The notes: generated from the letters alone by a model not told the origin. A stretch of DNA of 56,575 bases from a bacterium (GCA_028278125.1 JANQEY010000098.1:1-56575); one strand, 5' to 3'. Numbered from the stretch's first letter, positions 27,006 to 36,426 are shown. Translations and numbers: made by a program.

Positions 27006-28449
27006 TATCAGTCTCTCCTTTGTTTTTACCAGGATTAGACTGATCTGGTTTTTCGTCGCTGATCTCAGAATTATATAAATCCCTGAATGATCTTTTTGCC
27101 AGCTTCGGATTTTCACGTGATCCCGACCAACCCGGCACAGGAATTTTAGTGCTTCCAGGTACTGATCGTTGTAACAAACCCGCCAATCCTGATGCAAGCC
27201 TGAACCGTTCGGAGCTCTGCATCATCGTAGTAAAGCCTTTCCAGGCAGCACCCTCTATTCCCCGTTTTTCAGCTTGGTCAATTATCCTGGATCGGAGTGT
27301 CAGGAGAAACTTTGGTAATGGTAATGATACGGGGCAGATTTCTTCGCACGCCCCACATAAGGTACTTGCAAAAGGATGATGTGGCGCGGCTTCAAGTCCC
27401 TGCAATAAAGGTGTAAATACTTTACCCATCGGGCCCGGGTAGATGCCGCCGTATGGATGCCCGCCGATCTGTTGATAAACAGGACAGGCGTTGAGGCATG
27501 CTCCACAATGGATACAACCGAGCATTTCCCGCATTTCCGGGTCTGCATGTATCTTTTTCCTGCCATTGTCAACGATAACGAGGTGAACCTCTTCAGGACC
27601 TACCGGGCCAGGTGAAGGGCCATGCAGCATATTCAGGTAGACGGTTGATTTCTGGCCTGTAGCGCTACGGGCGAGAAGCTGGTATAACATCGCCAGCTCG
27701 TCAAGTGAACGGGTTACTCTCTCCCATCCCATCAATGCAATCACCACCCTTGGCAGGCTGGTAACCATACGGCCATTACCCTCGTTGGTGACAGTTGCGA
27801 TATGACCTGTCTCAGCAACAGCGAAATTAACACCGCATAAACCAGCCTCCGCCGAAAGGAATTCGTCCCGCAGAACTTTTCGGGCGATTTTTGTCAGCGT
27901 AGGTGGATCGTCGGTATATTCTACCCCAAGTTTTTCGGCGAACAGTTTCCCGACATCTTCACGGGTCAGGTGCATCGCCGGCATGGTTATATGGCTGGGA
28001 ATTTCATCACGCAACTGGACTATATATTCACCGAGATCTGTCTCTACTACCTGAACATCATTTGCGGCAAGGAAGTTATTAAGCTCAATTTCTTCACTGA
28101 GCATGGTTTTTGATTTTAACAGCTTTTTAATCCCTGCACCCTGTAGAATCCCCAGGACAGCTTTACAGGCGGAATCTGCATCCGGTGCTTCGTGGACAGT
28201 TACCCCGTTTTTCTTCCAATTGTCACGAAGCTGATCATGGAGAGTTTCAAGGTTGTCCATATCCTCGCGACGTTTACCGGCAGTCGATTCTCTCCGTTCT
28301 TCAAAATCAGGCCATTCAGCGTACCGAAGGTCACGATTGGCAACAGCTTTTTTGGTGTTCTTTTTATAGGGTAAAGAACCCGGCGGACGATTTTTTATCG
28401 ACTTTTTCGCGTTCTCTTTTAATCCTTTTGGGGGAAGTGGATGGCTCAT
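26998..28449 (-). CDS. lutB: LutB iron-sulfur oxidoreductase subunit
   Basis: 483 residues. LUD domain in the N-terminal half (KSKTMLSEEIELNNFLAAND, LCGVNFAVAETGHIATVTNE, GPSPGPVGPEEVHLVIVDNG), then two [4Fe-4S] motifs: CIHCGACLNACPVYQ and STLCGACEEICPVSLPLPK. This is the standard LutB layout. It overlaps lutA by 4 bases and lutC by 8, so the three proteins are made together. The basic, Pro/Lys-rich first 50 residues are not conserved-looking and could be a local extension. Confidence 0.92.
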   Translation of the reverse strand: MSHPLPPKGLKENAKKSIKNRPPGSLPYKKNTKKAVANRDLRYAEWPDFEERRESTAGKRREDMDNLETLHDQLRDNWKKNGVTVHEAPDADSACKAVLGILQGAGIKKLLKSKTMLSEEIELNNFLAANDVQVVETDLGEYIVQLRDEIPSHITMPAMHLTREDVGKLFAEKLGVEYTDDPPTLTKIARKVLRDEFLSAEAGLCGVNFAVAETGHIATVTNEGNGRMVTSLPRVVIALMGWERVTRSLDELAMLYQLLARSATGQKSTVYLNMLHGPSPGPVGPEEVHLVIVDNGRKKIHADPEMREMLGCIHCGACLNACPVYQQIGGHPYGGIYPGPMGKVFTPLLQGLEAAPHHPFASTLCGACEEICPVSLPLPKFLLTLRSRIIDQAEKRGIEGAAWKGFTTMMQSSERFRLASGLAGLLQRSVPGSTKIPVPGWSGSRENPKLAKRSFRDLYNSEISDEKPDQSNPGKNKGETDNE

Positions 28450-29186
28450 AGCAGCGATTCTCCTCCCGCCAGGATGCGAGCGTAATGGTAAGTACGAATG
28501 GGGATTTTTTTACGAGCTAACATTCCGGAGATATGCATCAGGCATGAATCGTCGGTCGCTGTGATTACGTCTGCTTTACTCTTAAGAATCGCTTCGAGTT
28601 TATCTTCGCCCATCGCTGTAGATATTTCAGGGAATTTTACCGAAAATGTCCCGCCGAAACCACAGCATTGTTTCCTGTCGTCCAATTCGACAAGATCTAT
28701 ATCTCTGACATTCTCCAGTAAGGTGACCGGTTGCTTGTGAATATTGAGCTCACGGTATCCGTGACAGGATGTATGATAAGCAACCTTGTGAGGGAAGTGT
28801 GAGTAAAAATCTATTGTTTTCAGATCATCAACCAGGAATTCACTCAATTCAAAAACTCTTGGTCTTAGAGCTTCATAATCACGCAATATCGATCCGGATA
28901 AATCGAGGTTTTGATACTGATCCTTTACCATGGAAACGCAGCTTGCAGAGGGCGATACAACAGTTTCTGCGTTGGCAAAAACACGGACAAACCTTTCCGC
29001 CAGTTTTTTCGCTTCCTTCCAGTATCCGGAATTATATGCCGGTTGACCGCAACAGGTTTGTGATTGAGGGTAGAAAATGTCGCATCCTGCTTTTTGCAGG
29101 AGCTTAACTGTTGCCATTCCTGTCTGCGGATATATCTGATCGACAAAACAAGGAATAAACAGGTGCACGCGTCTTGATTCAGACAT
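28446..29186 (-). CDS. lutA: LutA Cys-rich lactate oxidation protein
   Basis: 246 residues. Two CCG domains typical of LutA/GlpC/HdrB: CFVDQIYPQTGMATVKLLQ, then CCGQPAYNSGYWKEA; and later SCHGYREL, then CCGFGGTFSVKFPEIS. These Cys clusters bind an unusual iron-sulfur centre in related proteins. First gene of the lutABC operon; the repeat-rich spacer lies upstream. A role in L-lactate oxidation is known for the family; the substrate is inferred from the complete lutABC set. Confidence 0.92.
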   Translation of the reverse strand: MSESRRVHLFIPCFVDQIYPQTGMATVKLLQKAGCDIFYPQSQTCCGQPAYNSGYWKEAKKLAERFVRVFANAETVVSPSASCVSMVKDQYQNLDLSGSILRDYEALRPRVFELSEFLVDDLKTIDFYSHFPHKVAYHTSCHGYRELNIHKQPVTLLENVRDIDLVELDDRKQCCGFGGTFSVKFPEISTAMGEDKLEAILKSKADVITATDDSCLMHISGMLARKKIPIRTYHYARILAGGESLL

Positions 29187-29366
29187 TTTTTCTCTCTAGC
29201 CAGTTTCTCATCGCAGAAGATAAGAAAATTCCAGACGAATATCTTTAGATAGAATTAGCTTTTATTTGGCTCAGTTTAGATCGATTCTCTCGTGATAAGT
29301 GTTCACACAGCAGGTGGACAATCCCAGAACAAGTCACGTAAATATCTTCCCTAAAAATGGGGCAAT

Positions 29367-29401
29367 GGGTGGCCCTGTTGGTTTTGACAACAGGGTTTAT
29401 T
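29367..29401 (+). repeat. GGGTGGCCC-family palindrome, copy 1
   Basis: Head GGGTGGCC followed by stem CCCTGTTG/CAACAGGG (8 bp) around a 7-base loop, then TTTATT. One of seven related copies between 29.3 and 32.0 kb. Confidence 0.8.
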
Positions 29402-29404
29402 GAG

Positions 29405-29443
29405 AGTGGCCCTGTCCCGCATGGGCGGGATGACAGGATTTAT
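29405..29443 (+). repeat. GTGGCCC-family palindrome, copy 2
   Basis: GTGGCC head; CCTGT/ACAGG outer and CCCGC/GCGGG inner pairing; ends in TTTATT. A degenerate relative (CCTGTCCAGCAACGGCGGG) follows at about 29480. Confidence 0.65.
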
Positions 29444-29521
29444 TTTAAAGCTCCAATAGTATATAAATGTGGATGCACCTGTCCAGCAACGGCGGGATGA
29501 CAGCGTTTATTAATTGTTACC

Positions 29522-29560
29522 GGGTGGCCCGATCCGCCATCTGGCGGATCGGATTTCTTA
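29522..29560 (+). repeat. GGGTGGCCC-family palindrome, copy 3
   Basis: GGGTGGC head followed by a perfect 10-bp stem CCGATCCGCC/GGCGGATCGG with a 4-base loop, then TTTCTTA. The stem sequence differs completely from copy 1 while the head is kept. Confidence 0.75.
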
Positions 29561-29640
29561 ATCATATTGGGAACATATCCAGCTTCATCAAATTAACATG
29601 ATTTAAGAAGAATATTGTAAAAGGACTGCACAAAAATACT

Positions 29641-29671
29641 GAGATCGCTTCGCTTACGCTCGCAATGACGA
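29641..29671 (-). repeat. GCGAAGCGA-type repeat, copy 1
   Basis: Minus strand reads CGTCATTGCGAGCGTAAGCG then AAGCGATCTC, a dispersed sequence type found between genes in many bacterial chromosomes. A second copy lies at 29941 on the other strand. Confidence 0.7.
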
Positions 29672-29710
29672 TGATGTACCCACCTAGTTGCTGAATAATT
29701 ACTTGAGGTT

Positions 29711-29746
29711 GGGTGGCCCTGTTGGCTCTGACAACAGGGTATATTT
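29711..29746 (+). repeat. GGGTGGCCC-family palindrome, copy 4
   Basis: Same plan as copy 1: GGGTGGCC head, stem CCCTGTTG/CAACAGGG, 7-base loop, TATATTT tail. Confidence 0.8.
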
Positions 29747-29793
29747 GCATGATTATTGTGAAACAGAATACGCAAAAGATATTAAGCTGGGAA

Positions 29794-29830
29794 TAGACCC
29801 TGTCATCGAAGCTGACAGGGCCACCCTCTA
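29794..29830 (-). repeat. GGGTGGCCC-family palindrome, copy 5, inverted
   Basis: On the minus strand: GGGTGGCC head, stem CCCTGTCA/TGACAGGG, 7-base loop, TCTATT tail. Relative to copies 1 and 4 the last two stem pairs changed on both sides (TG/CA to CA/TG), so pairing is kept. Confidence 0.8.
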
Positions 29831-29873
29831 TAATTTTATTTTATTAATAGAATTTTCTGCATGTCATACAAGT

Positions 29874-29922
29874 TCCCCGGGATACGATGATCACGCCGAA
29901 AGGCGGACAAGTCCCGGGTGAC
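29874..29922. repeat. CCCGGG-bounded repeat
   Basis: CCCCGGGATACGATGATCACG, then an inner CGCCGAAAGGCG hairpin and a closing CCCGGGTGACC. It shares CCCGGGATACG with the palindrome at 32006. The spacer 29187-29978 holds no supported gene, only these repeats. Confidence 0.55.
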
Positions 29923-29940
29923 CAGCTATGTCGTTGGTGT

Positions 29941-29975
29941 CGTTGCGAGGAAGCGAAGCGACGAAGCAATCTCAA
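29941..29975 (+). repeat. GCGAAGCGA-type repeat, copy 2
   Basis: CGTTGCGAGGAAGCGAAGCG then ACGAAGCAATCTC, the well-known dispersed form; inverted relative to the copy at 29641. Confidence 0.75.
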
Positions 29976-29978
29976 TTT

Positions 29979-31763
29979 TTATTTTATTAGCAATATTTTC
30001 TGGAACTGATTCAATTGTCGCCTTTGGGTTGCCCTGTTGGCTTCGACAACAGGGTTTATTAATGCCTGCACAAAATAAATCCCACTGGAAAGTCCTGATC
30101 CATTAAAGACAAAATCATGATAGCCTAGGTTGTATTGCCCATCTGCAATTGTTGAAACTTTCTGCCCTGTAGTGTTGAAGATTTGCAGGGACAAATAGGA
30201 TGGTTGGGGTAATGCAATTGTTATCTTTGTTGAAGCGTTGAAAGGATTGGGATAAACGGATTGAATAGCATACTCAGTGGGGAAACTGGATACAGATGGA
30301 TCATCCACTGAGTTTAGAGTATCTACTATGGTGAAATGCCAGAACTGTTCTTCAGCCCATTGTTCAAGCCCGTTATCTGCAACTGCTTTAACATCCCAGA
30401 AGTATTGTGTGCCAGTTACTCCCGTGAATATAAAGGTTGTATCTGTCGTTTCAGCGATAATTTCGTCACTGTCCGGGTCGTTGTGGCATTTAATATGGTA
30501 GGTGATACCTGTTTCAAAGTTCGGGATGGCCTGGTTCCAAACAAGGACAACCTGCGTATCAGGTGTTGTGAATCCCGGTTCCGGTGATTCAAGGTGGAAC
30601 GGTTCTATCTCTGCGTCAATTAAATGATTTTCAAACCATGCAATTTCATTTAATCCACCTGCGGTTGCGACAAAATCGCTGTCTCCGTCAAGATCAATAT
30701 CAAGCGCTTTTAAGCAATTTGGCCCCCTTGGTCCCCAAAAGTTCGTCTGTAATTCATATTCCGTAAAGTTCATTTCCCCATCATTCAGCCAGTAATACAA
30801 TGTTCCCCAGAGTCCCTGCAAAGCATCACCACGGATTTCTACAAGATCCATATCGCCGTCAAGATCAAGGTCTGCGGCTATCACATCCTCCAGCCACATT
30901 CTATTTTCATCTATATCATGTGAAATAAAACTTGGCGGTGGTAAACCATCGTTTTCCCCCCAGACAATTGCATCTGTACCACCCAATACGTCAATATCAT
31001 TATCAATATCTAAATCAACAGTCTGCACATGAGCTGCTGTGGAAATATATAAACTACCTTCTTCAAACTCGAGTAAACCTAAATTATTCATCCATTTAGT
31101 GTTAAAAACAATATCTATATCACCATCACCGTCTAAATCAGATAAATCAAGGTCACGAATAATGCCATCATATTCAAGTTCATAAAGATGCACTATAAAA
31201 GAATCATTTTCCGTATTTTCCAGCAGAAGGATACTGTTGATTCTCGGATTAATTCCTTCCTGGTATTTTTCTGGAAGAACAATGTCTAGATCATCGTCAT
31301 TATCCATATCTGATGTGTAAACAGGATCAGATAAACCATGAGGGTATTCATTCATATATAAATCATACGCAGTGAAATTTGGTGGGTTTTGTCCGTCATT
31401 TGTCCAATATTTTAAAATGTGGCGATCTACAGCAAGAATATCGTTGTCTCCATCAGAATCCACATCTGCTGCGTGAACATGTAATGCTCCCCACTCATCT
31501 TCAATATTGTCCGGTAAACCGACTGTAGTAGTGAATTGGGGAGGATAATTTCCATCGTTAGCCCACCATCGAACGGGACCAAATTCTAATTCACCGCAAC
31601 CCAGTATATCTATATCACCATCCCCATCTATATCAGCCGCGTCTGGAACCCTTGCCCAAATCAAATGATCACCTACTGTATACCAGGTAAAATCAAGCTG
31701 AGCCAAGCATGATGAAAAAAGGATAAGAATGATAAATATCGAAGCGGCGGCCTTGAGTTTCAT
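29979..31763 (-). CDS. Secreted FG-GAP/VCBS protein with sorting domain
   Basis: 594 residues from the ATG at 31763, chosen because a signal peptide starts there (MKLKAAASIFIILILFSSC) with GGGAGA upstream; a longer frame to 31883 runs through repeat DNA. Residues about 25-400 hold FG-GAP/VCBS units with Asp-rich calcium loops (DIDGDGDIDILGCGE, DSDGDNDILAVD, DLDLDGDMDLVE). About 405-500 is an FN3-like domain (VVLVWNQAIPNFETGITYHI). The C-terminal sorting domain starts at YPNPFNASTKITIALP and has GQKVSTI and SSGIYFVQAL, but then an in-frame insert (NPVVEANRATQRRQL) encoded by a palindromic repeat precedes the final QFQKILLIK. Exported probably through a type IX-like route; function otherwise unknown. 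Confidence 0.85.
   Translation of the reverse strand: MKLKAAASIFIILILFSSCLAQLDFTWYTVGDHLIWARVPDAADIDGDGDIDILGCGELEFGPVRWWANDGNYPPQFTTTVGLPDNIEDEWGALHVHAADVDSDGDNDILAVDRHILKYWTNDGQNPPNFTAYDLYMNEYPHGLSDPVYTSDMDNDDDLDIVLPEKYQEGINPRINSILLLENTENDSFIVHLYELEYDGIIRDLDLSDLDGDGDIDIVFNTKWMNNLGLLEFEEGSLYISTAAHVQTVDLDIDNDIDVLGGTDAIVWGENDGLPPPSFISHDIDENRMWLEDVIAADLDLDGDMDLVEIRGDALQGLWGTLYYWLNDGEMNFTEYELQTNFWGPRGPNCLKALDIDLDGDSDFVATAGGLNEIAWFENHLIDAEIEPFHLESPEPGFTTPDTQVVLVWNQAIPNFETGITYHIKCHNDPDSDEIIAETTDTTFIFTGVTGTQYFWDVKAVADNGLEQWAEEQFWHFTIVDTLNSVDDPSVSSFPTEYAIQSVYPNPFNASTKITIALPQPSYLSLQIFNTTGQKVSTIADGQYNLGYHDFVFNGSGLSSGIYFVQALINPVVEANRATQRRQLNQFQKILLIK
30026..30060 (+). repeat. GGGTGGCCC-family palindrome inside coding sequence, copy 6
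   Basis: GGGTTGCC head, stem CCCTGTTG/CAACAGGG with a 7-base loop, TTTATT tail. It lies in frame inside the sorting-domain codons of the FG-GAP gene and accounts for the extra residues NPVVEANRAT. Confidence 0.85.
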
Positions 31764-31825
31764 ATTATAAATCTCCCTCTTTGTTATTGAGGAATATAAA
31801 GATGGAGTTTTCATATTTAAAGGTA

Positions 31826-31861
31826 AGCGAAACCCGGGGGCAAGCCAACCCGGGCTACAAG
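31826..31861. repeat. CCCGGG-rich repeat upstream of the FG-GAP gene
   Basis: AACCCGGGGGCAAGCCAACC then CGGGCTACAAG: two CCCGGG boxes in inverted setting around GGCAAGCC. It lies in the leader of the FG-GAP gene at about 65-100 bases upstream of its start. Confidence 0.55.
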
Positions 31862-31932
31862 CTATTAAAAAAAGTTCAGGCATTGAACCTGAACTTTATA
31901 ATTATTCCGTCATTGATATTAAGAATGAACGA

Positions 31933-31964
31933 CCGGGTGGCCCGACATCATTGTCGGGTGTCAT
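31933..31964 (+). repeat. GGGTGGCCC-family palindrome, copy 7
   Basis: CCGGGTGGC head followed by stem CCCGACA/TGTCGGG around a TCAT loop, then TGTCAT. Head conserved, stem new. Confidence 0.7.
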
Positions 31965-32005
31965 ACTGTTTGATCCACAGAATATAATGTATCATCTTTA
32001 ATACT

Positions 32006-32027
32006 CCCGGGATACGCTGATCCCGGG
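32006..32027. repeat. Perfect palindrome downstream of ugd
   Basis: CCCGGGAT/ATCCCGGG (8 bp) around a 6-base loop, followed by CTACG. It lies 20 bases beyond the ugd stop and could end its transcript, though no T-run follows. Confidence 0.6.
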
Positions 32028-32046
32028 CTACGTTAATGACCCCCAG

Positions 32047-33345
32047 CTATTTCCCAATACCGTAGTAAGTCATTCCCTGTTCCTGGACGTACTTGGGATC
32101 GTAGACGTTACGGCCATCAAAAACAACCTTGTCCTTCAGGCTTTCGGAAAGACGTTTTAAATCCGGGGAACGGAAATCAATCCATTCGGTAATAACCGCC
32201 AGTGCATCAGCGCCATCAGCAGCGTCATATTCATTCTTCGCATAGTAAATACTGTCACCGAATACATCTTCAGCTGTATGCCTCGCTACCGGATCATATG
32301 CCCGGATCTTAGCCCCATTTTCCAGCAGGGAATTGATGACAACAATTGACGGTGCTTCGCGCATATCGTCTGTCTGAGGTTTAAAAGATAGACCCCAGAC
32401 TGCAAAGGTCTTTCCTTTGACATTTCCATTATAATGTTCCATTATCTTCTGGAAAACCACCTTCTTCTGGCGCTCATTCACTTCTTCAGTCGATTTTATC
32501 AACTGCAGGTCTATTTCAAGTTCCTTCGCGGTACGAAGTATCGCCTGGACATCCTTCGGGAAACACGAACCACCATAACCAGCACCGGCAAAGAGGAAAT
32601 ATTTGCCAATTCTCTGGTCCATGCTGAGTCCCCTGCGAATATTATCAATATCCGCCCCGACCTTTTCACATAAATGCGCCATTTCGTTCATAAAGGATAT
32701 TTTCATCGCCAGGAAAGAATTTGCGGCATACTTGGTAAGTTCCGCGGATGTCACATCCATCATGACAATACGGTTTCCGGTTCTGATAAATGGTTCGTAT
32801 AACCGCTGCATCACTTGTGCCGCTTTTTCGTCATCAGCTCCGATAATTACCCTGTCCGGCTTGAGGAAATCGTTAACCGCCGCACCCTCTTTAAGGAACT
32901 CAGGATTAGAGACAACGGAAACTTCAATGTCGGTATGTTTGGCTATAGCTTCACGAACTTTTTCAGCCGTTCCCACAGGTACGGTACTTTTATCAACAAC
33001 CACCTTGTATTCATTCAATGATTTACCGATTCCCTCGGCAACAGCGAGGACATGCTGCAGGTCAGCGCTACCATCCTCACCCGGGGGAGTTCCAACGGCA
33101 ATGATAATCACTTCACCCCATTTAACAGCCTCATCAAGATCCGTTGAGAAAAAAAGCCGTTCTTTATCCACACCATCCTTGACTATTCTCTCAAGCCCCG
33201 GTTCATATATTGGTATTTTCCCGGTTCGAAGATTTTCTATCTTCTTTTCATCTATGTCTACACAAGTCACATGATTACCGGTTGAAGCGAAACATGCCCC
33301 TGCCACCAGTCCTACATATCCCGTGCCAACAACTGCTAAACGCAT
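32047..33345 (-). CDS. ugd: UDP-glucose 6-dehydrogenase
   Basis: 432 residues, normal length. It oxidises UDP-glucose to UDP-glucuronate with NAD, feeding capsule, exopolysaccharide or LPS sugars. NAD site VVGTGYVGLVAGACFASTG; VDKSTVPVGTAEKV; NPEFLKEGAAVNDFLKPDRV; the catalytic Cys in GYGGSCFPKDVQAI; and VWGLSFKPQTDDMREAPSI. It stands alone, flanked on the left by repeat DNA and on the right by a spacer with a stem-loop. UDP-N-acetylmannosamine dehydrogenase is a less likely alternative. Confidence 0.94.
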   Translation of the reverse strand: MRLAVVGTGYVGLVAGACFASTGNHVTCVDIDEKKIENLRTGKIPIYEPGLERIVKDGVDKERLFFSTDLDEAVKWGEVIIIAVGTPPGEDGSADLQHVLAVAEGIGKSLNEYKVVVDKSTVPVGTAEKVREAIAKHTDIEVSVVSNPEFLKEGAAVNDFLKPDRVIIGADDEKAAQVMQRLYEPFIRTGNRIVMMDVTSAELTKYAANSFLAMKISFMNEMAHLCEKVGADIDNIRRGLSMDQRIGKYFLFAGAGYGGSCFPKDVQAILRTAKELEIDLQLIKSTEEVNERQKKVVFQKIMEHYNGNVKGKTFAVWGLSFKPQTDDMREAPSIVVINSLLENGAKIRAYDPVARHTAEDVFGDSIYYAKNEYDAADGADALAVITEWIDFRSPDLKRLSESLKDKVVFDGRNVYDPKYVQEQGMTYYGIGK

Positions 33346-33427
33346 TCTAAACTCCCCGAAATCCCTTTAATCAAAAATTGCTAAAAATTGAGAACAACGA
33401 TTACAAAGATTGCTGTAGAAATGACAA

Positions 33428-33447
33428 TGCGGGAATTAAATCCCGCA
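33428..33447. terminator. Stem-loop between methyltransferase and ugd
   Basis: TGCGGGA/TCCCGCA, a perfect 7-bp stem with a 6-base loop, about 30 bases past the methyltransferase stop. Probably ends the eno operon; T-run weak. Confidence 0.5.
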
Positions 33448-33478
33448 CAATTATATATAATACTTTCAAATATCAAAT

Positions 33479-34255
33479 TCAGTTTCCGGTTTCTCCCTGT
33501 TTCCTCATCAAACCGACAAGGTCAACTGATGAATTCGCGTCAAACGGCGTTCCGGAAAAATCTCCATAATAGTTCTGAGCCACAAAACCGATTTCAGTAA
33601 CCAGGTCAGCAAGTTCACTCTGCTGCCAGGGTCTCAGATCGGTCGAATGCACTTCATGTATCCAGCGTTCACCCACCCTGGAAAAATGAACAACGTTAAA
33701 ACGCACCTTGTTATCCAGGAAATCGTTAAAACGGAAGAATATCTGTTCATTATCACCCGCCCTGAATGTTGCCGGGAACTGGAATCGTTCCTGGGATTCA
33801 ATCAGGCGGTCGTAGTTTCGATTCTGGAAAACGAAAGTTCCACCGGGTTTGAGGATCTCATAAACATTCTTCAGAGCCTGTTTCATATCCCTGGTATCCA
33901 TTACGTGTGGTAAGGAATTGCCGAGACAGATTACCACGTCGACTTTGTGGTCTAAGTGCTTCGGAAATGTTAAGAAATCGGCCTCTAAAAAGCGGAGCGA
34001 GTCATCACTCTCCTCAAGACCGTCACGGGCTATCTCAAGCAGAACCGGTGAAGGATCCACCCCTATTGCCTCAGAGCCCCATTTATGAAACAGTTTAACA
34101 TGATGGCCTGTCCCGCATGCCAGGTCGAGGACACTGCGGATACGTTTTTCGCTGAAAAGACGTTGAAAAAACGGGGTTTCCCGCTCAAGACGCGGTTTCC
34201 AGCGAATCATCTGGTCATACTTATCGCCCAAACTATCGTACATGGGCATCGTCAT
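33479..34255 (-). CDS. Class I SAM-dependent methyltransferase
   Basis: 258 residues. Methyltransferase fold with the SAM motif VLDLACGTGHHVKLFHKWG, acidic VDPSPVLLEIA, FLEADFLTF, then VDVVICLGNSLPHVMDTRDM and LKPGGTFVFQNRNYDRL. The start YDSLGDKYDQMIRWKPRLER is a common beginning for small-molecule methyltransferases of this fold. The substrate is not clear. It overlaps ftsB by 4 bases, so it is co-translated with the eno-ftsB pair. Confidence 0.85.
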   Translation of the reverse strand: MTMPMYDSLGDKYDQMIRWKPRLERETPFFQRLFSEKRIRSVLDLACGTGHHVKLFHKWGSEAIGVDPSPVLLEIARDGLEESDDSLRFLEADFLTFPKHLDHKVDVVICLGNSLPHVMDTRDMKQALKNVYEILKPGGTFVFQNRNYDRLIESQERFQFPATFRAGDNEQIFFRFNDFLDNKVRFNVVHFSRVGERWIHEVHSTDLRPWQQSELADLVTEIGFVAQNYYGDFSGTPFDANSSVDLVGLMRKQGETGN

Positions 34256-34626
34256 TTCCCTCCAGATCCATTCTTATCTAATTCAATGCCGGTTGAACCG
34301 GGAATTTCCTTGTATTGAAGACGATAAACGGTTTCACCTTCCCTGATCATACCGTTTCGTCTCGCTTCCTCTTCAATCAGTTCAGGATCCCCAGCCTTTA
34401 ATCTCTGGATCTGTTCTATTAATCTTTCTTTTTCAGTCGATAACTCTTGAAGTTCCGTCTTCAGCCGGTCGTTTTCGTTCTTAAGCTCCATCACCCTGAT
34501 TATTCCACCCTCTTTCGCAAAAATAACATACAGGGCTAGAAGAATAAATAAAATCAGCGCAACCCTGGGCCACCACCGTTGAACATATTTCAGTAAATTG
34601 TTTGATGACGGAACAGCTTCATTCAT
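34252..34626 (-). CDS. ftsB: FtsB/DivIC-type septum formation initiator
   Basis: 124 residues. One membrane segment (VALILFILLALYVIF, about 23-40) followed by a coiled coil (about 48-80, NENDRLKTELQELSTEKERL) and a short end with EARRNGMIREGETVYRL, the pattern of FtsB/DivIC. These proteins join the FtsQLB complex in the divisome. It starts 2 bases after the enolase stop; eno-ftsB adjacency is common and supports the call. Confidence 0.88.
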   Translation of the reverse strand: MNEAVPSSNNLLKYVQRWWPRVALILFILLALYVIFAKEGGIIRVMELKNENDRLKTELQELSTEKERLIEQIQRLKAGDPELIEEEARRNGMIREGETVYRLQYKEIPGSTGIELDKNGSGGK

Positions 34627-34628
34627 CC

Positions 34629-35927
<1,299 letters not shown>

Positions 35928-35979
35928 TCAAGTCCCTGGGACTTTACAAAAAACAGGTTTAGAAATTTAAACATCTGTT

Positions 35980-36014
35980 AATATAAAAAACTGGTAGAAA
36001 TAAGCCACCAGTTC
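35980..36014 (-). terminator. Rho-independent terminator after the DUF2007 gene
   Basis: Minus strand: AACTGGT/ACCAGTT stem with an 11-base loop, followed by TTTTTATATT. It lies directly beyond the stop at 36023 and upstream of eno. Confidence 0.75.
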
Positions 36015-36022
36015 AGTTGATC

Positions 36023-36391
36023 TTACCAATCATCTTCTGAATCAGGATCATATAATAACTGGTCATCGTCAGGCGGAGCTATCCCCTGCTGAATCTCAAG
36101 GGCATTATCATATTGGGATTCCTGTATGCAGATGACCGCCTGGTCTCCGTAGTATTCCGATCCCGGGGGTAAATCTGCCTTGATATAACAGGGAACCTCT
36201 TCTTCATCGAGAGCATCCCTGATCCTGACAGCGTGAACCAACTCGGGCACAGGATCCATCTCAACCCATTCGTCAGTCTTTATCTCTTCAAACAGATCCT
36301 CCACCGATCCTTCGATCAGAGGACCGCCACAGACGACACACTCTTCAATTTCATCATCATAATCAATTCGGTCCTGTGGACAGTAAGCCAT
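36023..36391 (-). CDS. Small acidic protein with zinc-ribbon start and DUF2007-like domain
   Basis: 122 residues, strongly acidic. The N-terminus has a single Cys (YCPQ) and a CVVCGGPL knuckle, spaced like a zinc ribbon with one ligand pair incomplete (CPQD rather than CPxC). Residues about 45-105 match the DUF2007/putative signal-transducing fold: PVPELVHAVRIRDALDEEEV, CYIKADLPPGSEYYG, and an AVICIQESQYDNALEI strand-helix end. Its role is unknown. It ends a three-gene run with DUF92 and the M1 peptidase (35 bases after the peptidase stop). Confidence 0.75.
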   Translation of the reverse strand: MAYCPQDRIDYDDEIEECVVCGGPLIEGSVEDLFEEIKTDEWVEMDPVPELVHAVRIRDALDEEEVPCYIKADLPPGSEYYGDQAVICIQESQYDNALEIQQGIAPPDDDQLLYDPDSEDDW

Positions 36392-36426
36392 AAAATCTCT
36401 CCCGAATGCTACATCATACGGTTATT

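Noticed and set aside
27006..27197. N-terminal extension of lutC
   Set aside because: It lies over lutB in another frame, and the ATG at 27005 has a strong ribosome site and the family-like start.
29562..29921. Small open frames with PVVRANRATQ-like or DPVIEADRAT-like residues
   Set aside because: They arise because the palindromic repeat is open in several frames; no ribosome sites and no conserved domain.
29367..32027. CRISPR array
   Set aside because: Repeats are irregularly spaced, in both orientations, with differing stems, and no cas genes are present.
32603..33274. Plus-strand open frame of 223 codons opposite ugd
   Set aside because: Ser/Thr/Ile-rich translation with no recognisable domain, fully opposite a strongly conserved gene; a codon-bias shadow.
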